Assembly (NCBI RefSeq): GCF_009392895.1
Contig: NZ_CP045488.1
Location: forward strand, 2,728,001 to 2,792,000
DNA from: Natronorubrum aibiense
GTDB taxonomy: Archaea > Halobacteriota > Halobacteria > Halobacteriales > Natrialbaceae
Reading direction: 5' to 3'
Length of the DNA stretch: 64,000 nucleotides
A model generated the notes under the pieces. That model was not told where the DNA came from and did not search any database. It saw nothing but the letters and a program-made list of their open reading frames with translations. Positions 17,956 through 26,721 of this stretch are shown one piece after another. Positions within the stretch are counted from its first letter, which is position 1, and every line of letters begins with the position of its first letter. A program made the translations under genes and the position numbers.

Positions 17956-19107
17956 TCAGACGACGTTTCGTTCCCCTCGAGCCGACGGCGTCTCGAATCG
18001 GTCGCTCGAGAGCGCCGTCGGATCGACCAGCGACACCTCGCCGTCGGTGACGAGTTCAGCGACGAGCGTCCCGGTGGCAGGGGCGTGCTGAAAGCCGTGG
18101 CCCGAGAAGCCGGCTGCGGTAACGAAGCCCGGAACCGTCTCCTCGACGATCGCAGTGTCGTCCGGCGTCACCGCATACAGGCCCGCCCAGCCGCGCTTGA
18201 TCGCCGACTCGGGGCCGAAGTACGTCGTCCAGTCGACGGCGGCCTCGAGGGTCTCGACGGCCCAGGGAAACGCCATCGACCGGTCGTAGCCGTCGGGATC
18301 GCAGGCGGGATCGGAGTCGCCGACGTGGCCGCCGACCAGCGCGTCACCGTCGCGATCTGGCCGGAAGTACGTGCCGCTCTCGAGGTCGATCGTCAGCGGA
18401 TCGGTCTCGGGGACTGGCTGATCGGGGCCGACGACGGCTATCTGACGGTGCTTCGGGGTGATCGGGAGCGAGCAGTCGGCCATCGCCGCAACCTCGCCGG
18501 CCCACGGTCCTGCGGCGTTGACCACGAACTCGGCCTCGAGCCGACCGTCAGGCGTCTCGACGCCGGTTACCCGACCGGCGTCCGTTCGGAGCACGTCCAC
18601 GATCGGTGTCTGTGTCCGAACGTCGACGCCCTCGTCGGCTGCTGCCTGCGCATAGCCCTGCAACGCGAGGTGTGGGTCGGCGACGCCGTCCGTCGGGGAG
18701 TACGTCGCCGCGACGAACTGCTCGTGATCGACCCCGGAACAGTGGTCCTGTATCGCGTCGGGTTCGAGTACTTCGCTCGGAACGCCGCGGTCGTTCTGCA
18801 TGGCGACCGCCTCTTCGAACCGCGCCGCAGCCGCCTCGCTTCGGGCGAGAAAGAGATACCCTGTTCGCCGGTAGTCGATGTCGATGCCGAAGCGCTCGTC
18901 GAACGTGTCCCAGACACGCATGCTCTCGAGGGATAACTCGACGTTGATCGGCGTCGAAAACTGTGCTCGAATGCCGCCCGCAGCCCGTTCTGTGCTCCCC
19001 GAACCGAGCGAATTCTGCTCGCAGACGACGACGTCGACGCCGCGAGTGGCGAGTTCGTACGCACTCGCCATCCCGACGATGCCGCCGCCGATCACGATTA
19101 CTGTCAT
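17956..19107 (-). CDS. FAD-dependent amino-acid/amine oxidoreductase (DAO family)
   Basis: A 383-residue flavoprotein of the D-amino-acid/sarcosine/glycine oxidase family. The FAD-binding Rossmann motif VIVIGGGIVGMASAYELATRG is at residues 3-23, followed by VCEQNSLGSGSTERAAGGI. The C-terminal part has the typical YAVTPDDTAIVEETVPGF and GFSGHGFQHAPATG segments that contact FAD. The ATG at 19107 directly precedes the Rossmann strand; an upstream in-frame start would add 20 residues of unlike composition. Likely oxidises a secondary amine or amino acid. It is divergent from the ornithine-cyclodeaminase-like gene, 172 nt apart. Confidence 0.9.
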   Translation of the reverse strand: MTVIVIGGGIVGMASAYELATRGVDVVVCEQNSLGSGSTERAAGGIRAQFSTPINVELSLESMRVWDTFDERFGIDIDYRRTGYLFLARSEAAAARFEEAVAMQNDRGVPSEVLEPDAIQDHCSGVDHEQFVAATYSPTDGVADPHLALQGYAQAAADEGVDVRTQTPIVDVLRTDAGRVTGVETPDGRLEAEFVVNAAGPWAGEVAAMADCSLPITPKHRQIAVVGPDQPVPETDPLTIDLESGTYFRPDRDGDALVGGHVGDSDPACDPDGYDRSMAFPWAVETLEAAVDWTTYFGPESAIKRGWAGLYAVTPDDTAIVEETVPGFVTAAGFSGHGFQHAPATGTLVAELVTDGEVSLVDPTALSSDRFETPSARGERNVV

Positions 19108-19279
19108 GTTATGTCGAATCACACGTTCGTGGATAAGCGTTCGGTCGAGTCTCGAAAGCGGCGGCAAACAGTCCGGAGGACGTCGCTAGTGACTCTTCGA
19201 GCACCAGTCGATCCGCAACGAGTCCGGTTCGGTCGACGACGGTCCGACGACTAAAGTAGCCGACCGAGTATGTGCGTGT

Positions 19280-20269
19280 ATGGTTCGCGTCCTTTCCGAC
19301 GACGACGTCGCGTCAGTGCTCGATCTCGAGGCGCTGTTGCCGGTCGTCGCCGACGCGTTCGAGCAGCAGCGAGCGGGCGCGGTCGAACGTCCCGAACGAC
19401 CTCATTATCCGATCGGAGCGGGCCTCGATCCCGAGACGCCCGAGGAGCCGACCGGCACCGGGCTCTGTATGCCCGCGTACATCCACGGCAACGCCTACGC
19501 CGCGACGAAACTCGTCACCGTCTGCGAGGACAACCTCGATCGTGGACTGCCGACAGTGACTGCACAGCTCTCCCTTGCCGACGCCGAAACCGGCCAGCCG
19601 GTCGGCTACCTCGCAGGGAACCGGATTACCAGCGCCCGAACGGGCTGTATCGGCGGCCTCGCGGCTCGCGAACTCGCGGTCGACGGCGACCTCGAGTTGG
19701 CAGTGATCGGCGCGGGCACGCAGGCGCGCTGGCAGACGCGGGCGATCGCCGCCGCTGTCGGCGTCGACCGACTCGCGTCGATTCGGGTCTACTCGCCCAG
19801 CGACTCCCGCCTCGAGTGTGCCCGCGACCTCGAGTCGGAACTCGGCGTGTCGGTCACGCCGGTTTCGAGTCCGCGCGAGGCCGTCACGGACGCCTCGGTC
19901 GTCGTCACGACGACGACGAGCACGGAACCCGTCTTCTCGGGAGAGGACCTCGCCGACGGGGCGCTCGTGATCGCCGTCGGCGCGTACACGGCCACAATGC
20001 GCGAACTGGACGACACGACGATCGAGCGGGCGGCTCGAATTATCGCCGACGTGCCCGACGAAGCGCTCGAGACGGGTGATCTCCGGACTCACGACGACTT
20101 CGAGGTGCGCTCGTTCGGCGACGTGCTGGCCGATGGCGACGGTCGCCAGTCTTCGGACGAGATCGTCGTCCTCGAGAGCGTGGGCACTGCCGCTCTGGAT
20201 GCTGCAACCGCCGAATTCGTCTTCGATCGAGCCGAGGCAGACGACCTCGGAACGACGGTTTCGATCTGA
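19280..20269 (+). CDS. Ornithine cyclodeaminase / mu-crystallin / alanine dehydrogenase family protein
   Basis: A 329-residue NAD(P)-dependent protein. The N-terminal substrate half includes ATKLVTVCEDN (the Lys that binds the substrate carboxylate) and NRITSARTGCIGGLAARELA; the Rossmann half starts VIGAGTQARWQTRAI (residues about 141-155), and VGAYTATMRELDD is the family's conserved C-terminal region. Related enzymes deaminate ornithine to proline, make alanine from pyruvate, or reduce cyclic imines. The divergent FAD oxidase could yield an imino acid that this protein reduces or handles; that link is inferred. Confidence 0.9.
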   Translation: MVRVLSDDDVASVLDLEALLPVVADAFEQQRAGAVERPERPHYPIGAGLDPETPEEPTGTGLCMPAYIHGNAYAATKLVTVCEDNLDRGLPTVTAQLSLADAETGQPVGYLAGNRITSARTGCIGGLAARELAVDGDLELAVIGAGTQARWQTRAIAAAVGVDRLASIRVYSPSDSRLECARDLESELGVSVTPVSSPREAVTDASVVVTTTTSTEPVFSGEDLADGALVIAVGAYTATMRELDDTTIERAARIIADVPDEALETGDLRTHDDFEVRSFGDVLADGDGRQSSDEIVVLESVGTAALDAATAEFVFDRAEADDLGTTVSI

Positions 20270-20500
20270 AGCGCGGGCTCGAGTCCGACAGAGAGACGAG
20301 TTGCGGTGGCCCCCGCAATCGATGGCGAGGCCAGTGACATGATCTCGAACGGCACTGGAGCGTGCGGCCACGACACTGAAATAGTCGCTGCTCAAAGTAG
20401 GGCTCGAGTAGTTAGCGATGAGTGATCCGGCACTGCGAACCGAGGGCCTTCGTTCCACGGACAGTATGCCACTGGTCTCGAGTCAGGACGGAGAGACAGC

Positions 20501-22387
20501 ATGATGTCGGTTCGCTCCGTCCCGCTCGTCGACCGCGTCACGGACGCCTTCTTCGCACTCGATACGGACTTCCGGTTTACGTACCTCAACGAGCGCGCCG
20601 AAACGTTGCTGAAACGTTCGCGGGCGGACCTGATCGGCCGCGTGATGTGGGACGAGTTCCCCCAGACCGTCGAAACGCAGTTTCCCGATAGCTTCCATCG
20701 CGCGATGGACGAACAGGTTCCGGTTTCGTTCGAGGTCTATCACGCACAGTTAGAAACCTGGTTCGAAGCTCGCGCCTACCCCTCCGAGACCGGCCTCTCG
20801 GTCTACATGCGCGACGTTACCGAACGAAAGTCACAGGAGACGACGCTCGCCCAGCACGCGGCCGTCGTTGAGGCCGTCTACGACGCCATCCTCACGCTCG
20901 GTCGCAACCGAGAGATCGTCACCGTCAACAGCGCCATCGAAGACTTGCTCGGAGCCGATCGCTCTGACCTCATCGGCGAGCACGTCGAAACGCTGACCCA
21001 GCAAGCGGGTATTTCCGACGACGACGCCGTCGCCATTGGCCGTGCGATCACCGACGTCGACGTCGGCAACGCCACCAGACGTCAACTCGAGGTGGCGTTT
21101 ACCGCCGCAGACGGGAGCGATCGGATCGGCGAGTTTCGGTTCGTGCCGATCGAAGACGACCACGCAACCGTCGCTGCCGTCATCCGGGACGTCACCGACC
21201 GCCACGAGTACGAACGCGTCGTCACGTCGCTGCACGAAGTCACGCGATGGCTTCTCGAGTCCGACGATCCCGAAGAGATCTGTGCGGTCGCCGTCCACGC
21301 CGGCAGCGACCTGCTCGATCTCCCAATCAGCGGCGTCTGGTTGCTCGACGACGAGCAGGGGTATCTCGATCCTGTCGCCGGCACCGCCGGCGCACACGAG
21401 GAGCTCGGCGGGCTCCCCCGATTTTATCCCGGCGAGGGGCTCGTCTGGGACGTCTTCGAGGGCGGTTCGGTGGACCGGTTCGACGACCTCGAGGACGTCT
21501 CGGACCTCTATAACCCCGACACGCCGATCCGCTCGGAGATCATCGCCCCCATCGGCACCCACGGCGTGCTCATGACGGGCTCGATCGAGGCCAATCGGTT
21601 CGACGAGACCGACGTCGATCTCGTCTCGATCCTCGTCGAGAACACCCGTGCGGCGCTCGACCGAGCGACCCGAGAGCAGGTGCTCCGGGACCGGACGGCC
21701 GAACTCGAGCACCGGACCGAGCGACTCGAGTCGGTCGCCGAGATCCTCTCGAACGATCTCAAACAACAGCTGTCGGCCGTCGCAGACGCGCTCGACGAGG
21801 AGTCCGACAGCGAGTGGGAGTTTCCACTCGCGGAGGACTCGGTCGACGCCACGCTCGACCGGGCCGAAGGGCTCGTCGACGATATCCGTGAGTTCGCCCG
21901 AAACGCCTCGGCCGTCGGGCAGCGCTGTCGGCTCGATCTCGAGACGGCGATCGACGACGCACTCGAGCAGTCACGACTCGATGGGGACCGCGATCACGTC
22001 ATCGTCGAGCAGTCGGCGACGCTTCGGGCCGACGCGGAGCGATTCGGTCGCCTGCTCGAGACGGTGTTCGACGACGCGACGGCCCGCGCCGACGGCCCGG
22101 TGACGATTCAGGTCGGCGTCGTCGGCCTCGATGACTCGGATCGCTCTCGAGGGCTGTTTATCCGGGACGACGCCGTCACCCTCCCGCCGGCGGCACGGGA
22201 TCGCGAGCCGGAGTCACCCATCGAGCCCGTTTGCGGCGGGGAGCCGACCGCCACCGACGGGCTAGGGCTGACGCTCGTCAAGGCGATCGCCGAAGCCCAC
22301 GACTGGACGTTCACGATCGACCCCGGTGACACCGGCGGGACGCGCCTCGAACTTCGTGACATGACGACGCTCGAAAAACGCTCGTGA
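20501..22387 (+). CDS. PAS-PAS-GAF sensor with a degenerate histidine-kinase core
   Basis: A 628-residue soluble signalling protein. Domains in order are PAS (about 10-108), PAS (120-233), GAF of the haloarchaeal type (245-390), a DHp-like helix pair (400-470) and an HATPase-like domain (505-620). At the place where haloarchaeal kinases have S-H-D-L-R-N-P-L it reads LSNDLKQQL, so the phosphoacceptor histidine is asparagine at residue 418. The N-box asparagine is replaced by aspartate (ETVFDDA, about 520-526) and the DxGxG box is lost; only GLGLTLVK (587-594) survives. It is probably a sensor without autokinase activity, or a partner that modulates another kinase. It converges with a HalX receiver protein. 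Confidence 0.88.
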   Translation: MMSVRSVPLVDRVTDAFFALDTDFRFTYLNERAETLLKRSRADLIGRVMWDEFPQTVETQFPDSFHRAMDEQVPVSFEVYHAQLETWFEARAYPSETGLSVYMRDVTERKSQETTLAQHAAVVEAVYDAILTLGRNREIVTVNSAIEDLLGADRSDLIGEHVETLTQQAGISDDDAVAIGRAITDVDVGNATRRQLEVAFTAADGSDRIGEFRFVPIEDDHATVAAVIRDVTDRHEYERVVTSLHEVTRWLLESDDPEEICAVAVHAGSDLLDLPISGVWLLDDEQGYLDPVAGTAGAHEELGGLPRFYPGEGLVWDVFEGGSVDRFDDLEDVSDLYNPDTPIRSEIIAPIGTHGVLMTGSIEANRFDETDVDLVSILVENTRAALDRATREQVLRDRTAELEHRTERLESVAEILSNDLKQQLSAVADALDEESDSEWEFPLAEDSVDATLDRAEGLVDDIREFARNASAVGQRCRLDLETAIDDALEQSRLDGDRDHVIVEQSATLRADAERFGRLLETVFDDATARADGPVTIQVGVVGLDDSDRSRGLFIRDDAVTLPPAARDREPESPIEPVCGGEPTATDGLGLTLVKAIAEAHDWTFTIDPGDTGGTRLELRDMTTLEKRS

Positions 22388-22392
22388 GGCGG

Positions 22393-22974
22393 TTACGAGA
22401 TGGACTCGCTCGCGAGATCCTGATAGAGCCGCCGGTAGCCTCCCTGTTCTAAGAGTTCGGTCATCGTCTCGTCGAGTCGGACGCGACACAGCGCGAGGCG
22501 GTCTTGCAATTGCGCGTACTCGTCGCTCGATTTGCGTTCCGCCTCGGTCGTCTCGGCATCGAGTACGGCTTTCGTCGAGGCGAGCGAAAAATACTCTTGG
22601 AGCTGTTCGTCGTAACTCGTTCGCAACACGAGGTGTTCGACGATCCGGCGCAGTTCGTCTTTCGAGGCCGGTTTGACGAGATAGTCGTCGAATCCCATCC
22701 CGATGACATCGAAATCCGGTTCGACGGCGGAGACCATCGCCACGCGACACGCGAGGTCGCGCTCGCGAACGGTACTGAGGACTGTCTCGCCCGAGAGCCC
22801 GGGCATCCGCCGGTCGAGCAGGACGATGTCGATTGTTTCGTCGATGGCGTCGAGCGCCCGCTCGCCAGTCGATACCGTCTCGACGTCGTAGCTGCCCTCG
22901 AGCCAGGCGGCATACAGGCGTGCGAGGTCGGGTTCGTCTTCGACGATCAGGACGGACGGGGTCTCGGTGGTCAT
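22393..22974 (-). CDS. HalX-domain response regulator
   Basis: A 193-residue two-domain response regulator. The receiver domain has the acidic pair in LIVEDEPD (E12, D13), the phosphoacceptor D54 in IVLLDRRMPG and the conserved lysine K101 in DDYLVKPAS. The C-terminus (about 118-190) is a HalX coiled domain (DEQLQEYFSLASTKAVLDAE), specific to haloarchaea and without a known DNA-binding motif. The ATG at 22974 is preferred over upstream in-frame codons because gggagg is placed 10 nt before it and a TATA-like gatatacta lies farther up. Its stop is 5 nt from that of the degenerate kinase on the other strand. Confidence 0.9.
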   Translation of the reverse strand: MTTETPSVLIVEDEPDLARLYAAWLEGSYDVETVSTGERALDAIDETIDIVLLDRRMPGLSGETVLSTVRERDLACRVAMVSAVEPDFDVIGMGFDDYLVKPASKDELRRIVEHLVLRTSYDEQLQEYFSLASTKAVLDAETTEAERKSSDEYAQLQDRLALCRVRLDETMTELLEQGGYRRLYQDLASESIS

Positions 22975-23194
22975 TGCAAAGCTCCCTCCAAGAGTGGTTC
23001 GTTTCTCGAATTGTCTCGATAGTATATCAAAATATCGGGCACTCGGCTCGCGTCGGCTCGAGTAGTGCCACCGCGAACGGCGCTTATACTGCCGGACAAA
23101 ACGAGTCACGCACCGATCGCACGCGAACGCTCGTCGACTTCGCCGACGAGCCGTGAGACGCGATCGGGCGTTTACTGACTGTTGTCCGACAGTA

Positions 23195-25405
23195 TTACTC
23201 GAGGCCGTCTTCGATGGTCGAGCGGTGAGCGTCGATCGTCGCGGCGTCGGCCGCGATCGTCGCCGAACCGACTTCGATCGTCAGTTCGCCGTCGTCGGTC
23301 GCCGTCCCGAGTTCGACGACCGGGGCGACGCCGTCGAACGCCGCTGCAACGGCGTCGGGCGAGTCGGTCTGGATCACGACCCGACCCGGCTGTTCGTGGA
23401 AGAGCGCGGCCGCGGCCGTCTCGTCGTCGGCAGGGATCGAGACCTCGAGGCCGGCATCCTCGGTGACCATCTCGGCGAGGGTGACGGCGAGGCCGCCGTG
23501 GCTGACGTCGTGAACGGCGAGCGTCGACTCGTCGTTGGCCACGTCGGCCAGCGTTTCGATGACGGCGGCGGGGTCGGCCGGCAGTTCGGGGAACCCGTCA
23601 CTGCCGTCGAACTGGGTGAGGTACTCCGAGCCACCGAGTCGGAGGTCGCCGGCCTCGAGACCGACGTCGCCGACGAGCAACAGCGTGCCCTCAGATTCGA
23701 CCGACAGCGGCGGTGCGTCGTAGCCGTCTTTCGTCCCGACCATCGCCAGCGTCGGCGTCGGCGGGATCGGTCCGGCGACAGAGTCGTTGTACAGCGAGAC
23801 GTTCCCGCCGACGACCGGCGTCGACAGCGTCGAGCACATCTCCGCGAGCCCGTCGACGGCACTCTTGAAGCCGCCGTAGACGTCCGGTTTCTCTGGGTTG
23901 CCGCCGTTGAGACAGTCGACGGCTGCAAGCGGCGTCGCGCCTTTGGCTGCGATATTCGTCGCATTCTCGAGGGCGATCGCTTTGGCCCCGACGTAGGGTG
24001 CGGCGGCGGTCCAGTTCGGTGCCGCACCGGAGGAGATGGCGAGTCCCTGCCCGATCTCGCGGCTATCGCCGCTCGATTTATCCGCGGAGCGTGGCTCCGC
24101 GCTCGCTTCTCGGACAGCGATAATCGCCGCGTCGTCGCCCGGCCCGACGCTCGTTCGGACGCCGACCTCGTGGTCGTACTGTCGGTAGACCCACCGTTTC
24201 GAGGCCGTGTTCGGACTCGAGACGACCGTCTCGAACGCCGCCTCGAGGTCGACTTCGGGCAGATCGGTCTCGGGCTGGTCGACGGGCTCGCTCTCGAGAT
24301 CGTTCATCGGCGCGCCCTCGCCGAGGAAGTAGGCGTCGACGTCGACGACCGTCTCGCCCTCGAACGTGCAGGTGTAGTTCTTCTCGGTGACCTCGCCGAT
24401 GACCGAACAGCCCAGATCGAAGCGCTCGGCAATTTCGCGGACGCGGTCGACGTTGTCGGGTTCGACTTCGTAACACATCCGCTCTTGAGATTCGGCCAGC
24501 AGGATCTCGAGGGCGTTCATGTTCGGCTCGCGCTGGTGGACGCGCTCGAGTTCGATGTGCGCCCCGAGTCCGCCTTTGGCGACCAGTTCGCTCGAGGCAC
24601 CGCCGAGGCCGGCGGCACCGAGGTCGCGGGCGGATTCGATCAGTTGCTCTTCGACGAGCTGTTCGTTGGCCTCGATCAGCAGCTTCTCGGCGTAGGGGTC
24701 GCCGACCTGGACGGCCGGTCGGTCCTCGGTTTCGGCGTCCTCTGCGAGGTCCTCGCTGGCGAAACTCGCACCACCGAGGCCGTCGCGGCCGGTGCCGTTG
24801 CCGACGAGCACCAGCTTGTTGCCCGGCTCCTGTGCGACGGCGGTGACGAGTCGCTCCTCGTCGGTGAGCCCGACACAGGCGACGTTCACCAGCGGGTTGC
24901 CCTCGTAGTCGGGGTGGAAGTCGACGCTGCCCGCGACCGTGGGGACGCCGATACAGTTGCCATAGTGGCTGATCCCTTCGACCACGCCCTCGAACAGATA
25001 CTTGGAGTGTTCGCGGTCGAACTCGCCGAAGTACAGCGAGTCCGCGAGCGCGATCGGGTACGCACCCATCGAGAGAGTGTCGCGGACGATCCCGCCGACG
25101 CCCGTCGCAGCCCCGTCGAACGGGTCGACGTAGGAGGGGTGGTTGTGGCTCTCGATCCCCATCGTGATGTACGTGCTCGCACCGTCTTCGTCCTCGTCTC
25201 CGGGCAGGGCGACGACCGCCGCGTCGTCACCCGGTCCGATAACGACCTGCTCGCCCTCGCTGTCGAACGCGGAGAGCAGCGGTCTCGAGGAGCGGTACGC
25301 GCAGTGTTCGCTCCAGAGGTTCTCGAACAGCGCCGCCTCCGCCGGCGTCGGCTCTCGCCCCAGCTCGGATACGACGAGTTCACGGTCCGAATCGGCAAGA
25401 CTCAT
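23195..25405 (-). CDS. purL: Phosphoribosylformylglycinamidine synthase subunit PurL
   Basis: The ATP-dependent FGAM synthase subunit of de novo purine synthesis; it acts with PurQ and PurS, which are not in this window. The 736-residue protein is the short archaeal/Gram-positive form. Landmarks are the catalytic-region [15 protein letters not shown] (H34), the ATP/Mg loop [33 protein letters not shown], and the second half starting around [12 protein letters not shown]. An extra segment of about 20 residues ([16 protein letters not shown]) interrupts the strand leading to [12 protein letters not shown] and is encoded by palindromic DNA. The promoter has a TATA box overlapped by a 16-bp palindrome. 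Confidence 0.96.
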   Translation of the reverse strand: MSLADSDRELVVSELGREPTPAEAALFENLWSEHCAYRSSRPLLSAFDSEGEQVVIGPGDDAAVVALPGDEDEDGASTYITMGIESHNHPSYVDPFDGAATGVGGIVRDTLSMGAYPIALADSLYFGEFDREHSKYLFEGVVEGISHYGNCIGVPTVAGSVDFHPDYEGNPLVNVACVGLTDEERLVTAVAQEPGNKLVLVGNGTGRDGLGGASFASEDLAEDAETEDRPAVQVGDPYAEKLLIEANEQLVEEQLIESARDLGAAGLGGASSELVAKGGLGAHIELERVHQREPNMNALEILLAESQERMCYEVEPDNVDRVREIAERFDLGCSVIGEVTEKNYTCTFEGETVVDVDAYFLGEGAPMNDLESEPVDQPETDLPEVDLEAAFETVVSSPNTASKRWVYRQYDHEVGVRTSVGPGDDAAIIAVREASAEPRSADKSSGDSREIGQGLAISSGAAPNWTAAAPYVGAKAIALENATNIAAKGATPLAAVDCLNGGNPEKPDVYGGFKSAVDGLAEMCSTLSTPVVGGNVSLYNDSVAGPIPPTPTLAMVGTKDGYDAPPLSVESEGTLLLVGDVGLEAGDLRLGGSEYLTQFDGSDGFPELPADPAAVIETLADVANDESTLAVHDVSHGGLAVTLAEMVTEDAGLEVSIPADDETAAAALFHEQPGRVVIQTDSPDAVAAAFDGVAPVVELGTATDDGELTIEVGSATIAADAATIDAHRSTIEDGLE
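24066..24101. repeat. Palindromic in-frame insertion inside purL
   Basis: Two adjacent inverted repeats lie within the coding sequence: gcggc tatc gccgc just after 24059, and the perfect 8-bp arms cgcggagc (24083-24090) and gctccgcg (24094-24101) around gtg. They encode the Ser/Arg/Glu-rich extra segment that other PurL proteins lack. Confidence 0.6.
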
Positions 25406-25712
25406 TCATGTCGGTGATGGAAGTCGGGTAGTAAAGGGGTTTCTATATACACGTTCGTGTATCGTTTCTGTGACCAGAATGGTGTGAGATACCGAATCAC
25501 AGACCACGTATCGCTCGCGAGTGGGTCGAGATCGTGCCCGGAGGCCCACAACTTGCGGCTCGAACCGCTCTGGACCGACTGAGACACAACTGGCGAGGAG
25601 CCCGACGTCGTCGACTCGCGTTCGTTCAGATCAGACGGTGGTTGTCACTGTATTCTAACACACCCACACGGCGGGCTCTAAGTGTATCGGCACTGACCGC
25701 AAGGAGTCCGTC
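25406..25712. promoter_or_regulatory. Intergenic region with purL promoter and palindromic operator candidate
   Basis: Reading toward purL, a TATA box (tatatag, 25443-25449) lies about 40 nt before the start codon. A perfect 16-bp palindrome, atacacg-tt-cgtgtat (25447-25462), overlaps its upstream end, where archaeal repressors or activators often bind. The remainder up to the HxlR gene (25463-25712) shows no convincing gene. Confidence 0.55.
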
Positions 25713-26063
25713 TCAGTGCTCGAGTTCGGCTTCGTCGAGCCACGAGCCGGCCCAGCACTCGATTTCGTCGAAGACGGGCTTGAGGGATTCGCCTTTCGAG
25801 GTCAGACTGTAGTAGGTCGCAATCGGGGCGTCTTCCTCGATGCGGCGCTCGACGAAGCCCATTTCGCCGAGGTCGTCGAGAACGCGCGAGAGGGTGCGCG
25901 CGTTCGCGCCGGTCGAGCGCTTGAGTTCGTTAAAACGCTGTTCGCCGGCCAGCAGTTCGTGGAGGACGGCCAGACGCCACTGGGAGCCGATTTGCTCGAG
26001 GGACTGGATTACGGGGCAGGCTCCGGCGTTCTGGTCGCGGGGTTCCGTCTGTGGAGATGACAT
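25713..26063 (-). CDS. HxlR family winged helix-turn-helix regulator
   Basis: A 116-residue DNA-binding protein of the HxlR family. The signature CPVIQSLEQIGSQWRLAVLHELLAGEQRFNELKR (from about residue 16) includes the single conserved Cys often used as a redox or electrophile sensor, followed by the recognition helix region ANARTLSRVLDDLGEMGFVERR and the wing (ATYYSLTSKGESL). It is downstream of an SRPBCC gene on the same strand, 111 nt apart. A palindrome-like ctaac-n5-gttag (26123-26137) and a perfect ggttcgaacc (26111-26120) lie in its upstream region and could be its operator. Confidence 0.92.
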   Translation of the reverse strand: MSSPQTEPRDQNAGACPVIQSLEQIGSQWRLAVLHELLAGEQRFNELKRSTGANARTLSRVLDDLGEMGFVERRIEEDAPIATYYSLTSKGESLKPVFDEIECWAGSWLDEAELEH

Positions 26064-26108
26064 TGTGGCGCTCTACACGCGGCTACGCCGTCGACGAGTT
26101 TAGCAGTT

Positions 26109-26140
26109 CGGGTTCGAACCAGCTAACACGGCGTTAGTAG
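26109..26140. promoter_or_regulatory. Candidate operator upstream of the HxlR regulator
   Basis: A perfect 10-bp palindrome ggttcgaacc (26111-26120) is followed by ctaac (26123-26127) and gttag (26133-26137) with a 5-nt spacer. They lie 48-75 nt before the HxlR start codon. Regulation by HxlR itself is inferred from position only. Confidence 0.35.
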
Positions 26141-26174
26141 TGTCAGCCCACAGATTAATGCGCCGACGGCGGCC

Positions 26175-26588
26175 CTACTCGGCCCCGAGCGCCGACTCGA
26201 GTGACTCGAGGGCGCGAAGCGAGACGGGAGCGGCCCCGACGGCGTGGGGTGGGAGTTCGACGGCGACCCGGCAGCGCGATTCCTCTAGGGCGTCGACTCG
26301 ATAGGCTCCAGATGGCATTCCGCTGAGGTGCCACCGCCAGCGGCGATCCGACCGCGAGCAGTCGGTGATCCGAAACGGTAGCCAGACGCCGGAGACGCGA
26401 ATGCGTCCGGTCGTGCCGGTCTGGACCCGTCGGTCGGTGGCTTCGACGCCGTTGACGAGCGGCATCCAGTCCGGCCACCTGGTCGTGTCTGCCAGCAGTT
26501 CCCAAGCGTCGTCTGCGGGCACCGACAGGACGTGTGAGGCCTCAAGGCGGCGACCGTCAGGCGTGTGTGCGGTCTGGAGGCGGGTCAT
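26175..26588 (-). CDS. SRPBCC (START-like) family protein
   Basis: A 137-residue helix-grip protein (139 if the ATG two codons upstream is used). The N-terminal strand and helix EASHVLSVPADDAWELLADTTRWPDWMPLVNGVEATDR is the typical polyketide-cyclase/START pattern, where a Trp-Pro-x-Trp follows the first helix. These proteins form a hydrophobic cavity for lipids or other ligands. It is upstream of HxlR on the same strand and divergent from the aldo/keto reductase gene. The ligand is unknown. Confidence 0.82.
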   Translation of the reverse strand: MTRLQTAHTPDGRRLEASHVLSVPADDAWELLADTTRWPDWMPLVNGVEATDRRVQTGTTGRIRVSGVWLPFRITDCSRSDRRWRWHLSGMPSGAYRVDALEESRCRVAVELPPHAVGAAPVSLRALESLESALGAE

Positions 26589-26721
26589 GTGCACTGACTG
26601 CTACGTGGGCCGTGGATATGAGGGTTCCACCGTCTGCACGCGTTGGGTCGCTCGGACGAATGAGTGCCGTGGGCGGTCGGTCACCACGTACTGTTTTTTG
26701 ACCGGCGTGCGTCCCTCCTGT

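Noticed and set aside
23153-25417. A 754-residue open frame antisense to purL
   Set aside because: It mirrors the purL codon phase on the opposite strand, is rich in Arg and Val in the way antisense frames of GC-rich genes are, and has no recognised domain.
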